64,000 nucleotides of DNA from Bifidobacterium breve (lineage in GTDB: Bacteria > Actinomycetota > Actinomycetes > Nanopelagicales > Nanopelagicaceae): NCBI GenBank assembly GCA_945860275.1, contig CAMAPN010000001.1:62001-126000 (forward strand), given 5' to 3'. The translations under genes were made by a program, and so were the position numbers. A model generated the notes under the pieces. That model was not told the origin of the DNA and ran no database searches. It saw only the letters and a list, made by a program, of their open reading frames with translations. This document shows positions 10,332 to 19,589 of the stretch, one piece after another (the stretch's first letter is position 1; every line of letters begins with the position of its first letter).

Positions 10332-10765
10332 AGGTTTGGGTGCTTAATGGTCCCAATTTGGGGCGACTTGATCTGCGCGATCACTCCATTTATGGGGATA
10401 TTTCATTCAAAGATCTTGTCGAATTTTGCGTGGCTAAGGGTAAAGAACTTGGCTTACAGGTTGAAGTGAAGCAAAGTGATAGTGAGACCGAGATTATTCA
10501 TTGGTTACATGAGGCCGCGGACCAGCAAATTCCTATTGCATTTAATCCAGCTGCCTTCACACATTATTCATATGCAATCCGAGATGCTGTGGCGATGCTG
10601 AAAGCGCCAAGCATCGAAGTTCACCTGTCCAACCCACTCGCTCGCGAAGAGTTCCGCCATACGTCAGTAGTTTCTGGGGTAGTAACCGGAACCATCGGGG
10701 GCTTTGGTCTACTCTCTTATGAACTCGCACTACGTGCGCTGGCGAACTTAGCGGGAAAGAAGTAA
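10328..10765 (+). CDS. aroQ: Type II 3-dehydroquinate dehydratase
   Basis: Dodecameric type II dehydroquinase of about 145 residues, converting 3-dehydroquinate to 3-dehydroshikimate. The flexible active-site loop is present as NGPNLGRLDLRDHSIYG (arginine and tyrosine kept), followed by FNPAAFTHYSYAIRDAV and EVHLSNPLAREEFRHTS with its histidine and arginine, then GTIGGFGLLSYELAL. It is fused by ATGA to aroB. The peptidase gene that follows aroQ in Streptomyces is missing; efp comes next. Confidence 0.94.
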   Translation: MKVWVLNGPNLGRLDLRDHSIYGDISFKDLVEFCVAKGKELGLQVEVKQSDSETEIIHWLHEAADQQIPIAFNPAAFTHYSYAIRDAVAMLKAPSIEVHLSNPLAREEFRHTSVVSGVVTGTIGGFGLLSYELALRALANLAGKK

Positions 10766-10777
10766 GGAATTCCTCAG

Positions 10778-10832
10778 GTAGAATTCAGGCAGGCTGTGGG
10801 TAGTCCTCCCACACATAAGTAAAGGATTTTTC
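10778..10832 (+). promoter_or_regulatory. efp leader: possible -10, small hairpin and Shine-Dalgarno
   Basis: TAGAAT at 10778-10783 could be a -10 box. TGTGGG at 10794-10799 pairs with CCCACA at 10808-10813 across an 8-nt loop. AAAGGA at 10821-10826 is a Shine-Dalgarno 6 nt before GTG. Unlike many neighbours, efp appears to have a leader. No -35 is evident. Confidence 0.35.
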
Positions 10833-11393
10833 GTGGCAACGACCAATGACCTTAAGAATGGCATGACCCTCAATCTCGACGGACAACTTTGGAATGTCGT
10901 TGAGTTCCAGCATGTGAAGCCTGGCAAGGGCCCAGCTTTCGTTCGGACCAAGATGAAACACGTCCTCTCCGGGAAAGTTGTTGAGAAGACATTCAATGCG
11001 GGGTTGAAAGTCGAGGTTGCCACCGTTGATAAGAGAGATATGACATATCTCTACAAAGATGCAGAGAGCTTTGTGTTTATGGATAAAGAGAACTTCGACC
11101 AGATGTACATCTCTGAAGCCACAGTGGGCGAAGCATCAAAATACATGCTTGAAAATGTCGGAGCAATAGTTGCCGTCCATGAAGGCGAGCCGCTTTATGT
11201 GGAATTGCCAGCGTCTGTTGAACTACGAATTACCTACACCGAACCTGGACTTCAAGGAGATCGCTCCAATGCAGGCACTAAGCCAGCTACGTTGGAAACG
11301 GGCGCAACCGTGAACGTTCCGCTATTTATCAATCAAGATGAGAAAGTTCGGATCGACACTCGAGATGGTTCATATCTCGGTCGAGCAAATTAA
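10833..11393 (+). CDS. efp: Elongation factor P
   Basis: Ribosome-binding factor that relieves stalling on polyproline; 186 residues with the three-domain EF-P layout. The domain I loop is PGKGPAF with lysine 32 at its tip, the actinobacterial form of the loop. The C-terminus ends with the family motif [16 protein letters not shown] start with AAAGGA upstream. Its TAA overlaps the nusB ATG (TAATG), so efp and nusB are coupled. Confidence 0.97.
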   Translation: MATTNDLKNGMTLNLDGQLWNVVEFQHVKPGKGPAFVRTKMKHVLSGKVVEKTFNAGLKVEVATVDKRDMTYLYKDAESFVFMDKENFDQMYISEATVGEASKYMLENVGAIVAVHEGEPLYVELPASVELRITYTEPGLQGDRSNAGTKPATLETGATVNVPLFINQDEKVRIDTRDGSYLGRAN

Positions 11394-11812
11394 TGTCTGC
11401 ACGCTCGAAAGGGCGGAAACGCGCGCTCGATATCTTGTATGAGAGCGACATTAAAGGCGTCAATCCACTCTGGTTGGTAAAGGAAAGAACAAGCACCACT
11501 GATGAGATTGCTCTTTTTGCAGCTGAGCTGGTTGAAGGGTATGGCGCGGCAGCGCCGTCAATTGATGGCTTGATTGATAAGCACGCTAAAAATTGGGATC
11601 TTGATCGACTAGCCAGCGTCGATAGAAATATTATGCGAATCGCAACGTTTGAAATTCTAAACGGGAAATCACGAGAGGTGCCAATTTCGGTGGCAATTGA
11701 TGAGGCGATTGAATTAGCAAAATCTCTTTCGACGGATGAGTCGCCTCAATATATTCATGGGATTCTCAGCGCCATAGCGCGAGAAAGCGATGCACCCGAA
11801 GTTTCTCAATAA
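11393..11812 (+). CDS. nusB: Transcription antitermination factor NusB
   Basis: All-alpha RNA-binding factor that with NusE binds boxA in rRNA operons. It has the N-terminal arginine-rich ARSKGRKRALDILYE, the segment LASVDRNIMRIATFEIL and the C-terminal SVAIDEAIELAKSLSTDESPQYIHGIL. 139 residues is the standard length. It is coupled to efp through a 1-nt overlap. Its last 47 nt lie opposite the 3' end of bldD. Confidence 0.95.
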   Translation: MSARSKGRKRALDILYESDIKGVNPLWLVKERTSTTDEIALFAAELVEGYGAAAPSIDGLIDKHAKNWDLDRLASVDRNIMRIATFEILNGKSREVPISVAIDEAIELAKSLSTDESPQYIHGILSAIARESDAPEVSQ

Positions 11813-12260
11813 AGTCATTAAATGAAAGACCCTCACACGTGGCAATCATTTCTAGGTCACTTCGACGCACGGTGATTACGTGCCCATTCCAATCACCACG
11901 CACATTTATGATGTAGGTAACAAATTGAGAGAGCGCAAAGCTGTGCGCAGCCATTTCGTGTCGACGAGTAATTTCGAGGGTTAATTCTTCGGATCTTCCT
12001 GAATCCCCGCTTCGGACACCGTCGGTTCTGGTGTGCGAAAGCGGAAATAGCGCGCTGATTGGGGCTTGGTACAGAGCCATCAAAGAGCTCAGTCGCCCCA
12101 CAGTGATAGCTCGGTCGGCCCTTTCGTAGGAACCGACGACAACAGCTTTCCAACGCCCTCCGGAAAGGGCTTCGACGTCGGCTAACGAGAGACCGCGCTG
12201 TTTTCTAATTTTCTTGAGTTCTTGCCCCACGCGCAGGGCTTCTAGTCGGTCAAATTCCAT
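11766..12260 (-). CDS. bldD: BldD-like c-di-GMP-responsive transcription regulator
   Basis: A 164-residue regulator orthologous in sequence and position to Streptomyces BldD. The N-terminal helix-turn-helix includes RVGQELKKIRKQRGLSL and the near-invariant GRWKAVVVGSYERADRAI. The C-terminal domain carries RGDWNGHVITVRRSD, which fits exactly the c-di-GMP signature RGD-X8-RXXD. The track ORF starts further upstream at 12425; ATG 12260 is chosen because the homologous N-terminus begins there and a -10 box TACTCT lies 6 nt upstream. It is divergent from pyrR and convergent with nusB. Targets cannot be inferred from the window. Confidence 0.9.
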   Translation of the reverse strand: MEFDRLEALRVGQELKKIRKQRGLSLADVEALSGGRWKAVVVGSYERADRAITVGRLSSLMALYQAPISALFPLSHTRTDGVRSGDSGRSEELTLEITRRHEMAAHSFALSQFVTYIINVRGDWNGHVITVRRSDLEMIATCEGLSFNDFIEKLRVHRFLALWR

Positions 12261-12272
12261 GGCGGGAGAGTA
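12261..12272 (-). promoter_or_regulatory. Leaderless-type promoter of bldD
   Basis: On the reverse strand TACTCT is followed by CCCGCC and then ATG (12260). No Shine-Dalgarno is present. Confidence 0.55.
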
Positions 12273-12318
12273 GGCGCGCGCGCAACACGTCGGTTTCAGA
12301 TATCCACCGAAACTCCTA

Positions 12319-12324
12319 TATGCT
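12319..12324 (+). promoter_or_regulatory. Possible -10 box of the pyr operon
   Basis: TATGCT lies 51 nt upstream of the pyrR ATG in the bldD-pyrR spacer. A start about 7 nt downstream would give a leader of roughly 45 nt that contains the PyrR-binding loop. The overlapping TATATG is less consensus-like. No clear -35. Confidence 0.35.
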
Positions 12325-12342
12325 CGCCTCGATCCTTTAAGA

Positions 12343-12360
12343 CTCGTCCCGAGAGGCGAG
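12343..12360 (+). promoter_or_regulatory. PyrR-binding RNA loop in the pyrR leader
   Basis: CTCGTCCCGAGAGGCGAG folds into a 4-bp stem CTCG/CGAG, a bulged T, a CC/GG upper stem and the loop CGAGA. It contains TCCCGAGAGG, an exact match to the core UCCNGNGAGG of known PyrR-binding loops. It ends one base before GAAGGA, the likely Shine-Dalgarno of pyrR (12361-12366), so PyrR bound to UMP would be expected to block ribosome access, as proposed for mycobacteria. No terminator or antiterminator follows, which favours translational control. Confidence 0.75.
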
Positions 12361-12375
12361 GAAGGAACGGTGGCC

Positions 12376-12909
12376 ATGAAGGCTGTTCTGAGCAGCGCGG
12401 ATATATCACGCGCTATAACTCGCATTTCTCACGAAATTATCGAAAAGAATCGTGGCAGCGAAGATATCGTCCTTTTAGGAATTCCCACTCGAGGAATTCA
12501 TCTTGCTGAACGAATCGGCAGCGAAATAGGCGTAATTGTCGGTCAATCTATTCCGGTTGGAACTCTCGACATCACCCTCCATCGCGATGATTTACGATCA
12601 AAGCCGCCTCGAGCACTCACGCCAACCAAGATTCCCTCTGGCGGCATCGATGGCAAGCGCATCGTGTTAGTTGATGATGTCCTCTATTCCGGACGGACCA
12701 TTCGAGCTGCTTTGGACGCGTTAGGTGAAATTGGACGACCAGCTTTGGTGCAGCTAGCAGTACTTGTCGATAGAGGTCATCGAGAGTTGCCCATACGAGC
12801 CGACTATGTGGGGAAGAATCTTCCCACCTCACATGAGGAGATTGTAAAAGTAAGTATCCACGAGGTTGATGGCGAAGATCAGGTTCAGATCGCGGGATCT
12901 CATGAGTGA
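12376..12909 (+). CDS. pyrR: Pyrimidine operon regulator PyrR / uracil phosphoribosyltransferase
   Basis: UMP-responsive RNA-binding protein with a phosphoribosyltransferase fold. The PRPP loop is [22 protein letters not shown]; the N-terminal [15 protein letters not shown] and the flexible-loop [14 protein letters not shown] regions are typical. The track starts at GTG 12370, but GAAGGA is 9 nt from ATG 12376 and only 3 nt from the GTG, so ATG is preferred. It is first gene of the pyr operon and lies just after a PyrR-binding loop, implying autoregulation. Its stop overlaps pyrB by 8 nt. Confidence 0.95.
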   Translation: MKAVLSSADISRAITRISHEIIEKNRGSEDIVLLGIPTRGIHLAERIGSEIGVIVGQSIPVGTLDITLHRDDLRSKPPRALTPTKIPSGGIDGKRIVLVDDVLYSGRTIRAALDALGEIGRPALVQLAVLVDRGHRELPIRADYVGKNLPTSHEEIVKVSIHEVDGEDQVQIAGSHE

Positions 12910-13876
12910 TGTTGTAACTCCAGTTTTGAAACGTCATTTACTTTCGATTGATGACCTCACTCGAGAACAAGCGATATTAATTCTCGATACGGCAGATGAG
13001 CTAGCTCGCATTTCCGATGCACCAATCAAGAAATTACCAACGCTTCGTGGTCGAACAGTAGTAAACCTTTTTTACGAGGACTCAACTCGAACCCGGATCT
13101 CCTTCGAGGCGGCAGCAAAACGACTTTCGGCTGATGTCATTAATTTCTCTGCGAAGGGTTCAAGTGTCTCTAAGGGGGAGAGCCTCAAAGATACAGCGTT
13201 AACGCTTCAGGCAATGGGAGCAGATGCTGTGATCTTGCGCCATAGCGCGTCGGGAGCTGCGCATCGATTGGCTGAGTGGACAAAAGGATCTGTCATCAAT
13301 GCGGGCGATGGCACGCACGAACATCCAACGCAAGCTCTTCTCGATGCATTTACCATTCGAAAACATCTGAATAAGAATCCAGAGCAAAATGGTGGAGTAG
13401 GAGCCGATCTAACCGGAGTGAATGTTGCCATCGTTGGAGATATTCTGCATTCACGGGTAGCACGAAGCAATGTACTTTTACTCTCACGCCTCGGGGCGAA
13501 GGTGACTTTGGTAGCTCCTCCCACATTATTGCCAGTAGGAGTCTCTGATTGGCCAGTGAGCATTTCTTACGATTTCAATAACGCGATTGGCGAATGCGAC
13601 GTTGTTATGATGCTTCGCCTTCAGCTAGAACGAATGAAAAGCGCCTTCTTCCCCAGCGCGCGTGAGTATTCACGACTATTCGGATTGGATATGGAGCGGC
13701 TTGCCAAAGGTAAGAAATCGCCATTGATCTTGCACCCTGGACCCATTAATCGAGGTTTAGAGATTTCTGCAGAATGCGCCGACAGTGCTGATTCATTGAT
13801 TCTTGAACAGGTGACTAATGGTGTAAGTATCAGAATGGCAGTGTTGTATTTACTTCTAGGAGGGGCTGACGCATAA
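12902..13876 (+). CDS. pyrB: Aspartate carbamoyltransferase catalytic subunit
   Basis: Condenses carbamoyl phosphate with aspartate. The carbamoyl-phosphate loop [11 protein letters not shown] is at residues 59-69; [12 protein letters not shown] and [12 protein letters not shown] complete the active site. ATG 12902 is chosen over the track start 12866 because it gives the usual N-terminus and a short overlap with pyrR. 324 residues is normal. No pyrI regulatory subunit is present; pyrC follows after one base. Confidence 0.96.
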   Translation: MSDVVTPVLKRHLLSIDDLTREQAILILDTADELARISDAPIKKLPTLRGRTVVNLFYEDSTRTRISFEAAAKRLSADVINFSAKGSSVSKGESLKDTALTLQAMGADAVILRHSASGAAHRLAEWTKGSVINAGDGTHEHPTQALLDAFTIRKHLNKNPEQNGGVGADLTGVNVAIVGDILHSRVARSNVLLLSRLGAKVTLVAPPTLLPVGVSDWPVSISYDFNNAIGECDVVMMLRLQLERMKSAFFPSAREYSRLFGLDMERLAKGKKSPLILHPGPINRGLEISAECADSADSLILEQVTNGVSIRMAVLYLLLGGADA

Positions 13877-13877
13877 C

Positions 13878-15206
13878 ATGACGCAAAGAATTGAAAGCTC
13901 CGGTTACCTATTATCTTCTGTGCTCTCACCAGAGCAAGAGCTCATTGATATCCGGATTAGTAATGGCGTGATTGCTGAGATTGCTAGCGCAGGTTCGCTT
14001 ACCCCAGGAGCATCAGTAACGATTGAAAGCGCCGGAATGCAGCTATTGCCTGGCCTTGTTGATTTACACACGCATCTGCGTGAGCCCGGTCGTGAAGATG
14101 CTGAAACAATCCGAACCGGCAGCGCCGCCGCAGCCCTTGGTGGCTTCACCGCGGTACATGCCATGGCAAATACCGATCCAGTTGCAGATACCGCAGGCGT
14201 GGTAGAGCAAGTGGTTCGACTTGGACGTGAAGCAGGATATTGCGATGTTTATGCAGTTGGTGCCGTTACACAGGGGTTAGAGGGATTGGCACTTGCTGAG
14301 CTTGGGGCAATGGCGCATTCAATGGCGCAGGTCCGAGTCTTTAGCGATGACGGCAAATGTGTATCGGACTCGCTTGTGATGCGTCGCGCCCTTGAATATG
14401 TGAAGCAATTCGATGGAGTTATTGCGCAACATGCTCAAGATCCTCGCTTAACGGAAATGGCGCAGATGAATGAAGGAATCATATCTGCCAAATTGGGTTT
14501 AACTGGTTGGCCGGCAGTAGCTGAAGAGGCCATTATCGCTCGCGATGTTCTACTGGCCGAACATGTAGGTGCCCGATTGCATATCTGTCATGTGTCAACT
14601 TCGGGCAGCGTAGAAATTATCCGCTGGGCGAAAGCTCGCGGGATTAATGTGACTGCAGAGGTCACTCCGCACCACTTGCTACTGACTGACTCTCTTGCTG
14701 AAACCTACAATCCGATCTACAAAGTAAATCCACCTCTTAGAACGAACGAAGATGTACTAGCACTTCGTACGGCTTTGGCCGATGGCACTATCGATATCGT
14801 CGCCACAGACCATGCGCCACATCCGCGAGAAAGTAAAGAATGTGAGTGGAGCGAGGCGGCCAATGGAATGCTTGGTTTAGAAAATGCACTCTCAGTAATC
14901 CAGGAGAGCATGATTGAAAATGGACTATCGAATTGGAAAACGATTGCCGAGCGAATGTCGTACGCCCCGGCACGAATCGGTCGCGTTGACGCAAGTTCGG
15001 GACATGGTCAAATTATCAAGGTTGGGGTACCTGCCAACGTCATTCTGATCGATACAAAAATAAGACGAAAAGTTAGCGAAATGAAGAGTGCGAGCAAGAG
15101 TTCGAATAACCCATATATTGATCGAACTTTGCCGGGGCAAGTTCTCTATACATTTCTTCGCGGTGAAATGATCGTTGCAAATGGAGAGCTGGTGCGCCCA
15201 TTATGA
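13878..15206 (+). CDS. pyrC: Dihydroorotase
   Basis: Zinc amidohydrolase that closes carbamoyl aspartate to dihydroorotate. It has the N-terminal metal site VDLHTHLREPGRED near residue 60, HICHVST further on, and the C-terminal ATDHAPHPRESKE with the catalytic aspartate. 442 residues places it with the longer type I enzymes of Gram-positive bacteria. It is one base from pyrB and overlaps carA by ATGA; the small gene found between pyrC and carA in Streptomyces is absent. Confidence 0.95.
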   Translation: MTQRIESSGYLLSSVLSPEQELIDIRISNGVIAEIASAGSLTPGASVTIESAGMQLLPGLVDLHTHLREPGREDAETIRTGSAAAALGGFTAVHAMANTDPVADTAGVVEQVVRLGREAGYCDVYAVGAVTQGLEGLALAELGAMAHSMAQVRVFSDDGKCVSDSLVMRRALEYVKQFDGVIAQHAQDPRLTEMAQMNEGIISAKLGLTGWPAVAEEAIIARDVLLAEHVGARLHICHVSTSGSVEIIRWAKARGINVTAEVTPHHLLLTDSLAETYNPIYKVNPPLRTNEDVLALRTALADGTIDIVATDHAPHPRESKECEWSEAANGMLGLENALSVIQESMIENGLSNWKTIAERMSYAPARIGRVDASSGHGQIIKVGVPANVILIDTKIRRKVSEMKSASKSSNNPYIDRTLPGQVLYTFLRGEMIVANGELVRPL

Positions 15207-16330
15207 ACCTGCGAAAGCCTGCATATTTAGTTCTAGATGATGGTCGAATTTTCGAGGGTCGAGCATGGGCCAAGGAGGGCGAAACCTTTGGTGAAGCAGT
15301 ATTTGCCACAGGAATGACTGGCTATCAAGAAACATTGACTGACCCATCGTATTTTCATCAAGTTGTTGTCATGACGGCGCCACATGTTGGAAATACAGGA
15401 ATGAACACGATCGATGAAGAGTCCCGCAAGATTTGGGTTTCAGGTTTTGTGGTGCGTGACCCGTCCCGTATTTCTAGCAATTGGCGCTCAGAGCGAGATT
15501 TAGAGAGTGAATTGATAGAAAGCGATGTAGTAGGAATTTCCGGGGTTGACACGAGAGCGCTCACTCGCCATCTTCGTGATTGTGGTGCGATGAGAGTTGG
15601 TATTTTCTCTGGAGAAGAACTAACGCGTGAAGAGATGGTGCGAAGAGTACGACTATCACCCGAGATGGCAGGCGCAAATTTAGTAGCTGATGTTTCTGTA
15701 GCGAAGAAGTATGTTGTGCCCGCCGAGGGTGGAAAGAAGGCAGTTGTTGCAGCGCTGGACCTAGGTATAAAAGGTGCTACTCCTCGATTAATGGCCCAAC
15801 GTGGGATTGAGGTGCACGTTTTTCCATTCGACGCAACGCTTGATGAGCTTTTGCAATCCAATCCTGATGGAATTTTTCTCTCAAATGGACCAGGCGATCC
15901 TTCAACAATGCGGCCGACGGTCGAATTGGTTCGGGAAATCTTGCAACGTGAGATTCCTATTTTTGGTATTTGTTTCGGCCATCAGATTTTTGGCCAAGCG
16001 CTCGGTTTTGAAACGTACAAGTTACGTTTTGGTCATCGCGGGATAAACCAGCCCGTGCTCGATAAAACGAGTGGGAAAGTTGAGATCACTGCACACAATC
16101 ATGGATTTGCAGTGAAAGCGCCCATTGATGGCATATTCGACACTGTTTTCGGACGCGGTCGAGTTTCCCATATCAACCTCAACGACAATGTCGTGGAAGG
16201 GCTGGAATTGCTAGATCGCCCTGGATTTAGCGTCCAATACCACCCAGAAGCTGCGGCAGGGCCACATGATGCTAGCTATCTGTTTGATCGGTTCTTAGAG
16301 TTGATTTTACGTTCGAAGGGGAAACGCTAA
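15203..16330 (+). CDS. carA: Carbamoyl phosphate synthase small (glutaminase) subunit
   Basis: Supplies ammonia from glutamine to CarB. The N-terminal domain holds [20 protein letters not shown]; the class I amidotransferase domain has the nucleophile motif [15 protein letters not shown] and the His/Glu pair in [12 protein letters not shown]. 375 residues is typical. The start overlaps the pyrC stop and its TAA overlaps the carB ATG by one base, so subunit synthesis is coupled. Confidence 0.96.
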   Translation: MNLRKPAYLVLDDGRIFEGRAWAKEGETFGEAVFATGMTGYQETLTDPSYFHQVVVMTAPHVGNTGMNTIDEESRKIWVSGFVVRDPSRISSNWRSERDLESELIESDVVGISGVDTRALTRHLRDCGAMRVGIFSGEELTREEMVRRVRLSPEMAGANLVADVSVAKKYVVPAEGGKKAVVAALDLGIKGATPRLMAQRGIEVHVFPFDATLDELLQSNPDGIFLSNGPGDPSTMRPTVELVREILQREIPIFGICFGHQIFGQALGFETYKLRFGHRGINQPVLDKTSGKVEITAHNHGFAVKAPIDGIFDTVFGRGRVSHINLNDNVVEGLELLDRPGFSVQYHPEAAAGPHDASYLFDRFLELILRSKGKR

Positions 16331-19300
16331 TGCCAAGACGAAATGATATTAAGAGCGTCTTGGTTATCGGATCAGGACCGATTGTTATCGGACAAGCGTG
16401 CGAATTTGATTACTCAGGCACTCAAGCCTGTCGAGTCCTGCGCGCCGAAGGGCTTCGAGTAATCCTTATCAATTCCAACCCTGCAACAATCATGACTGAC
16501 CCCGAATTCGCCGATGCTACATATATCGAACCCATCACGCCTGAATTTGTTACCAAGGTTATTGAGAAAGAACGCCCCGACGCACTCCTAGCCACTCTTG
16601 GTGGGCAGACAGCGTTGAATACCGCAATTAAGCTCCACGAAGCAGGTGTGCTCGAGAAATATTCCGTGCGGTTAATCGGTGCGAATGTTGAAGCGATTAA
16701 CAGGGGAGAGAATCGAGAAATTTTCAAAGAGATCGTCGCGAGTATTGGTGGTGAATCGGCACAATCTCAAATCTGCCACACGATAGAAGAGTGCCTTACT
16801 GCTGCAGAGCGCTTCAATTTCCCTGTTGTCGTGAGACCGTCATTTACTATGGGAGGACTTGGCTCAGGAATCGCAAAGGATGAATCTGAATTGCGAGAAA
16901 TTGCCGGCGCCGGCCTTCGTTACAGTCCAACAACTGAGGTGCTCATCGAAGAATCAATCCTTGGTTGGAAAGAATTTGAACTAGAGATGATGCGTGATCA
17001 TAAAGATAATGTCGTCGTAATCTGTTCAATTGAGAACTTTGATCCGATGGGCGTGCATACCGGAGATTCAATCACGGTTGCTCCTGCTCTAACGTTGACG
17101 GATGTTGAATATCAAAAGTTACGCAATCTTTCGATCGATATTATTCGCGCAGTTGGAGTTGATACCGGTGGATGCAATATCCAATTTGCGGTTAATCCTT
17201 CAAATGGTCGGATTGTTGTAATTGAAATGAATCCACGAGTTTCACGCTCAAGTGCGCTTGCATCAAAGGCGACTGGTTTTCCGATTGCTAAAATTGCTGC
17301 CAAGCTGGCAATTGGATACTCCCTTGATGAGATTCAAAACGATATTACAAAAGAGACTCCTGCGTCGTTTGAGCCAACCCTTGATTACATTGTTGTAAAG
17401 ATTCCACGATTTAATTTCGAGAAATTTCCAGCGGCGGATCCACGGCTTACAACAACTATGAAAAGTGTGGGAGAGGCGATGGCCATTGGCAGGAGCTTCC
17501 CCGAAGCGCTGCAAAAGGCTATGCGTTCGCTCGAGAAGAAAGGGTACTCATTCTCGTTTGATAAAGAAGGAGATCTAGAACGTGAATTGCAAGGGGCTGC
17601 AGTCGCCACTGAGATGCGAATTCACCACGTGCAACGTGCTCTCTTTCTCGGCGCGTCTGTTCCGAAGGTACATGAGGTATCGAAGATTGATCCTTGGTTT
17701 CTCGATCAGATCGCTCAAATTAACGAGATGGCGTATGAATTATCCGAGCGTAAGGAGTTAACACGAGAGGTTCTGCGCGAAGCAAAACGATTTGGATTTA
17801 GCGATAAACAAATCGCCGACATCGTGGGATTGATGGAGAGCGATATTCGACGCAAACGCGAAATTCTCGATATTCATCCGGTTTATAAAACAGTGGACAC
17901 CTGCGCTGCTGAATTCAAGGCGTTAACCCCGTATCACTACTCCAGTTATGAAGATGAAAGCGAAGTTGAACCGAGAACAAAACCAGCTGTCCTAATTCTC
18001 GGAAGTGGACCGAATCGAATTGGCCAAGGTGTTGAGTTTGATTATTCCTGCGTCCATGCTGCATTCGCATTAAAGGATATGGATTTCGAAACTATCATGG
18101 TCAATTGCAATCCAGAGACGGTGTCCACCGATTACGACACTGCAGATCGACTCTATTTCGAACCGTTAACTTTTGAAGATGTGATGGAGATCTATCGCGC
18201 AGAGTTGGCAGTTGGTCCGGTGGCCGGGGTCATCGTGCAGCTGGGTGGACAAACTCCGCTTGGTCTAGCCAAAGCTTTACAAGATGCCGGCGTTCCAATC
18301 GTTGGCACAAGCCCGGAATCGATTGACATTGCTGAAGATCGCGGTGAATTTGGTGCGCTCTTGGAACGCGAGCAACAACGTGCTCCAGAATTTGGTTTAG
18401 CGTATTCCTACACAGATGCACTGTCCATCGCACATCGAGTGGGATATCCGGTTTTGGTTCGCCCATCCTACGTACTGGGCGGTCGGGGCATGGAAATCGT
18501 CTATGACGATAGCGCCCTGGAAAGTTACATCTCTCGAGCAACAGAGATAAGTCCAGATCATCCAGTCCTAGTCGATAGATTTTTAGATCATGCAACCGAA
18601 CTTGATGTAGATGCTTTATTCGATGGTAAGGAACTTTTTCTAGCTGGAATCATGGAACATATTGAAGAGGCCGGCATACACTCCGGTGATTCCGCCTGCG
18701 TCTTACCGCCAGTTGATGTCTCAGACCGGGAACTAGCGGAAATCCGTACTGCAACCGAGAAGATCGCCCGCGGGATCGGTGTTCTCGGTTTGGTCAATAT
18801 TCAATTTGCAATCGAAAGTGGCACGCTCTATGTGCTCGAGGCAAATCCGCGCGCCTCTCGAACGGTGCCATTTGTTAGCAAAGCAATCGGGGTTCCGCTT
18901 GCTAAAGCCGCTGCACAGATCTCCCTAGGAAAGAGCATCGCATCACTGCGCGCAGAAGGTGTACTGCCCCAAGATGGTGATGGTATTGCTCGTGGCATAA
19001 GCGTTAAAGAGGCGGTCTTGCCTTGGAATCGCTTTAGGAAACGTGATGGCAGTGGAGTAGATGCCTTACTCGGCCCCGAAATGCGATCTACCGGAGAAGT
19101 TATGGGCAGAGATACAACCTTTGGTAGGGCCTTTTCCAAGAGCCAGAGCGCAGCATCAGGAGCGCTGCCTAATTCAGGTTCGGTTTTCGTTTCATTTGCC
19201 GACCGCGACAAGGTTCAAGGAATTATCGGCGCACAGAAATTAGCTGATGCAGGTTACGAGCTATATGCGACTGCGGGCACAGCGAAGGCTCTTGCAGATA

Positions 19301-19584
19301 AGGGAATCGTCGTGCAGAACGTTCGCAAATTTTCAGAGGGGCCTGGTCCTAAGGGAGAGAGCACTGCACTTGATCTCATTGAATCTGGAACCGTTTCGCT
19401 AGTGGTGAATACGCCCTTTGGCTCCGGCCCGCGGGAGGATGGTTGGCGGATTCGAACCTCTGCTGTTGCGCGAGGAATCCCCATCATCACCACTATTTCA
19501 GGTTTGAATGCGGCCGCCGAGGCGATGGTGGCCCAACGCGCTGGTGGTTTTACTGTTACATCACTACAAGAGTGGTTACGGTAA
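16330..19584 (+). CDS. carB: Carbamoyl phosphate synthase large subunit
   Basis: 1084-residue synthetase with two homologous halves, each with a pre-ATP-grasp start ([20 protein letters not shown] near residue 10 and [19 protein letters not shown] near 555) and an ATP-grasp domain ([32 protein letters not shown]). An MGS-like allosteric domain fills about the last 150 residues ([15 protein letters not shown]), where UMP and ornithine bind in homologues. It serves both pyrimidine and arginine synthesis. The full length is intact. Confidence 0.97.
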   Translation: MPRRNDIKSVLVIGSGPIVIGQACEFDYSGTQACRVLRAEGLRVILINSNPATIMTDPEFADATYIEPITPEFVTKVIEKERPDALLATLGGQTALNTAIKLHEAGVLEKYSVRLIGANVEAINRGENREIFKEIVASIGGESAQSQICHTIEECLTAAERFNFPVVVRPSFTMGGLGSGIAKDESELREIAGAGLRYSPTTEVLIEESILGWKEFELEMMRDHKDNVVVICSIENFDPMGVHTGDSITVAPALTLTDVEYQKLRNLSIDIIRAVGVDTGGCNIQFAVNPSNGRIVVIEMNPRVSRSSALASKATGFPIAKIAAKLAIGYSLDEIQNDITKETPASFEPTLDYIVVKIPRFNFEKFPAADPRLTTTMKSVGEAMAIGRSFPEALQKAMRSLEKKGYSFSFDKEGDLERELQGAAVATEMRIHHVQRALFLGASVPKVHEVSKIDPWFLDQIAQINEMAYELSERKELTREVLREAKRFGFSDKQIADIVGLMESDIRRKREILDIHPVYKTVDTCAAEFKALTPYHYSSYEDESEVEPRTKPAVLILGSGPNRIGQGVEFDYSCVHAAFALKDMDFETIMVNCNPETVSTDYDTADRLYFEPLTFEDVMEIYRAELAVGPVAGVIVQLGGQTPLGLAKALQDAGVPIVGTSPESIDIAEDRGEFGALLEREQQRAPEFGLAYSYTDALSIAHRVGYPVLVRPSYVLGGRGMEIVYDDSALESYISRATEISPDHPVLVDRFLDHATELDVDALFDGKELFLAGIMEHIEEAGIHSGDSACVLPPVDVSDRELAEIRTATEKIARGIGVLGLVNIQFAIESGTLYVLEANPRASRTVPFVSKAIGVPLAKAAAQISLGKSIASLRAEGVLPQDGDGIARGISVKEAVLPWNRFRKRDGSGVDALLGPEMRSTGEVMGRDTTFGRAFSKSQSAASGALPNSGSVFVSFADRDKVQGIIGAQKLADAGYELYATAGTAKALADKGIVVQNVRKFSEGPGPKGESTALDLIESGTVSLVVNTPFGSGPREDGWRIRTSAVARGIPIITTISGLNAAAEAMVAQRAGGFTVTSLQEWLR

Positions 19585-19589
19585 CTTCC

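Noticed and set aside
12275-12284. GCGCGCGCGC-type run in the bldD-pyrR spacer as a Z-DNA or regulatory repeat
   Set aside because: The run is short and can arise by chance; it lies just upstream of the bldD -10 and has no paired element.
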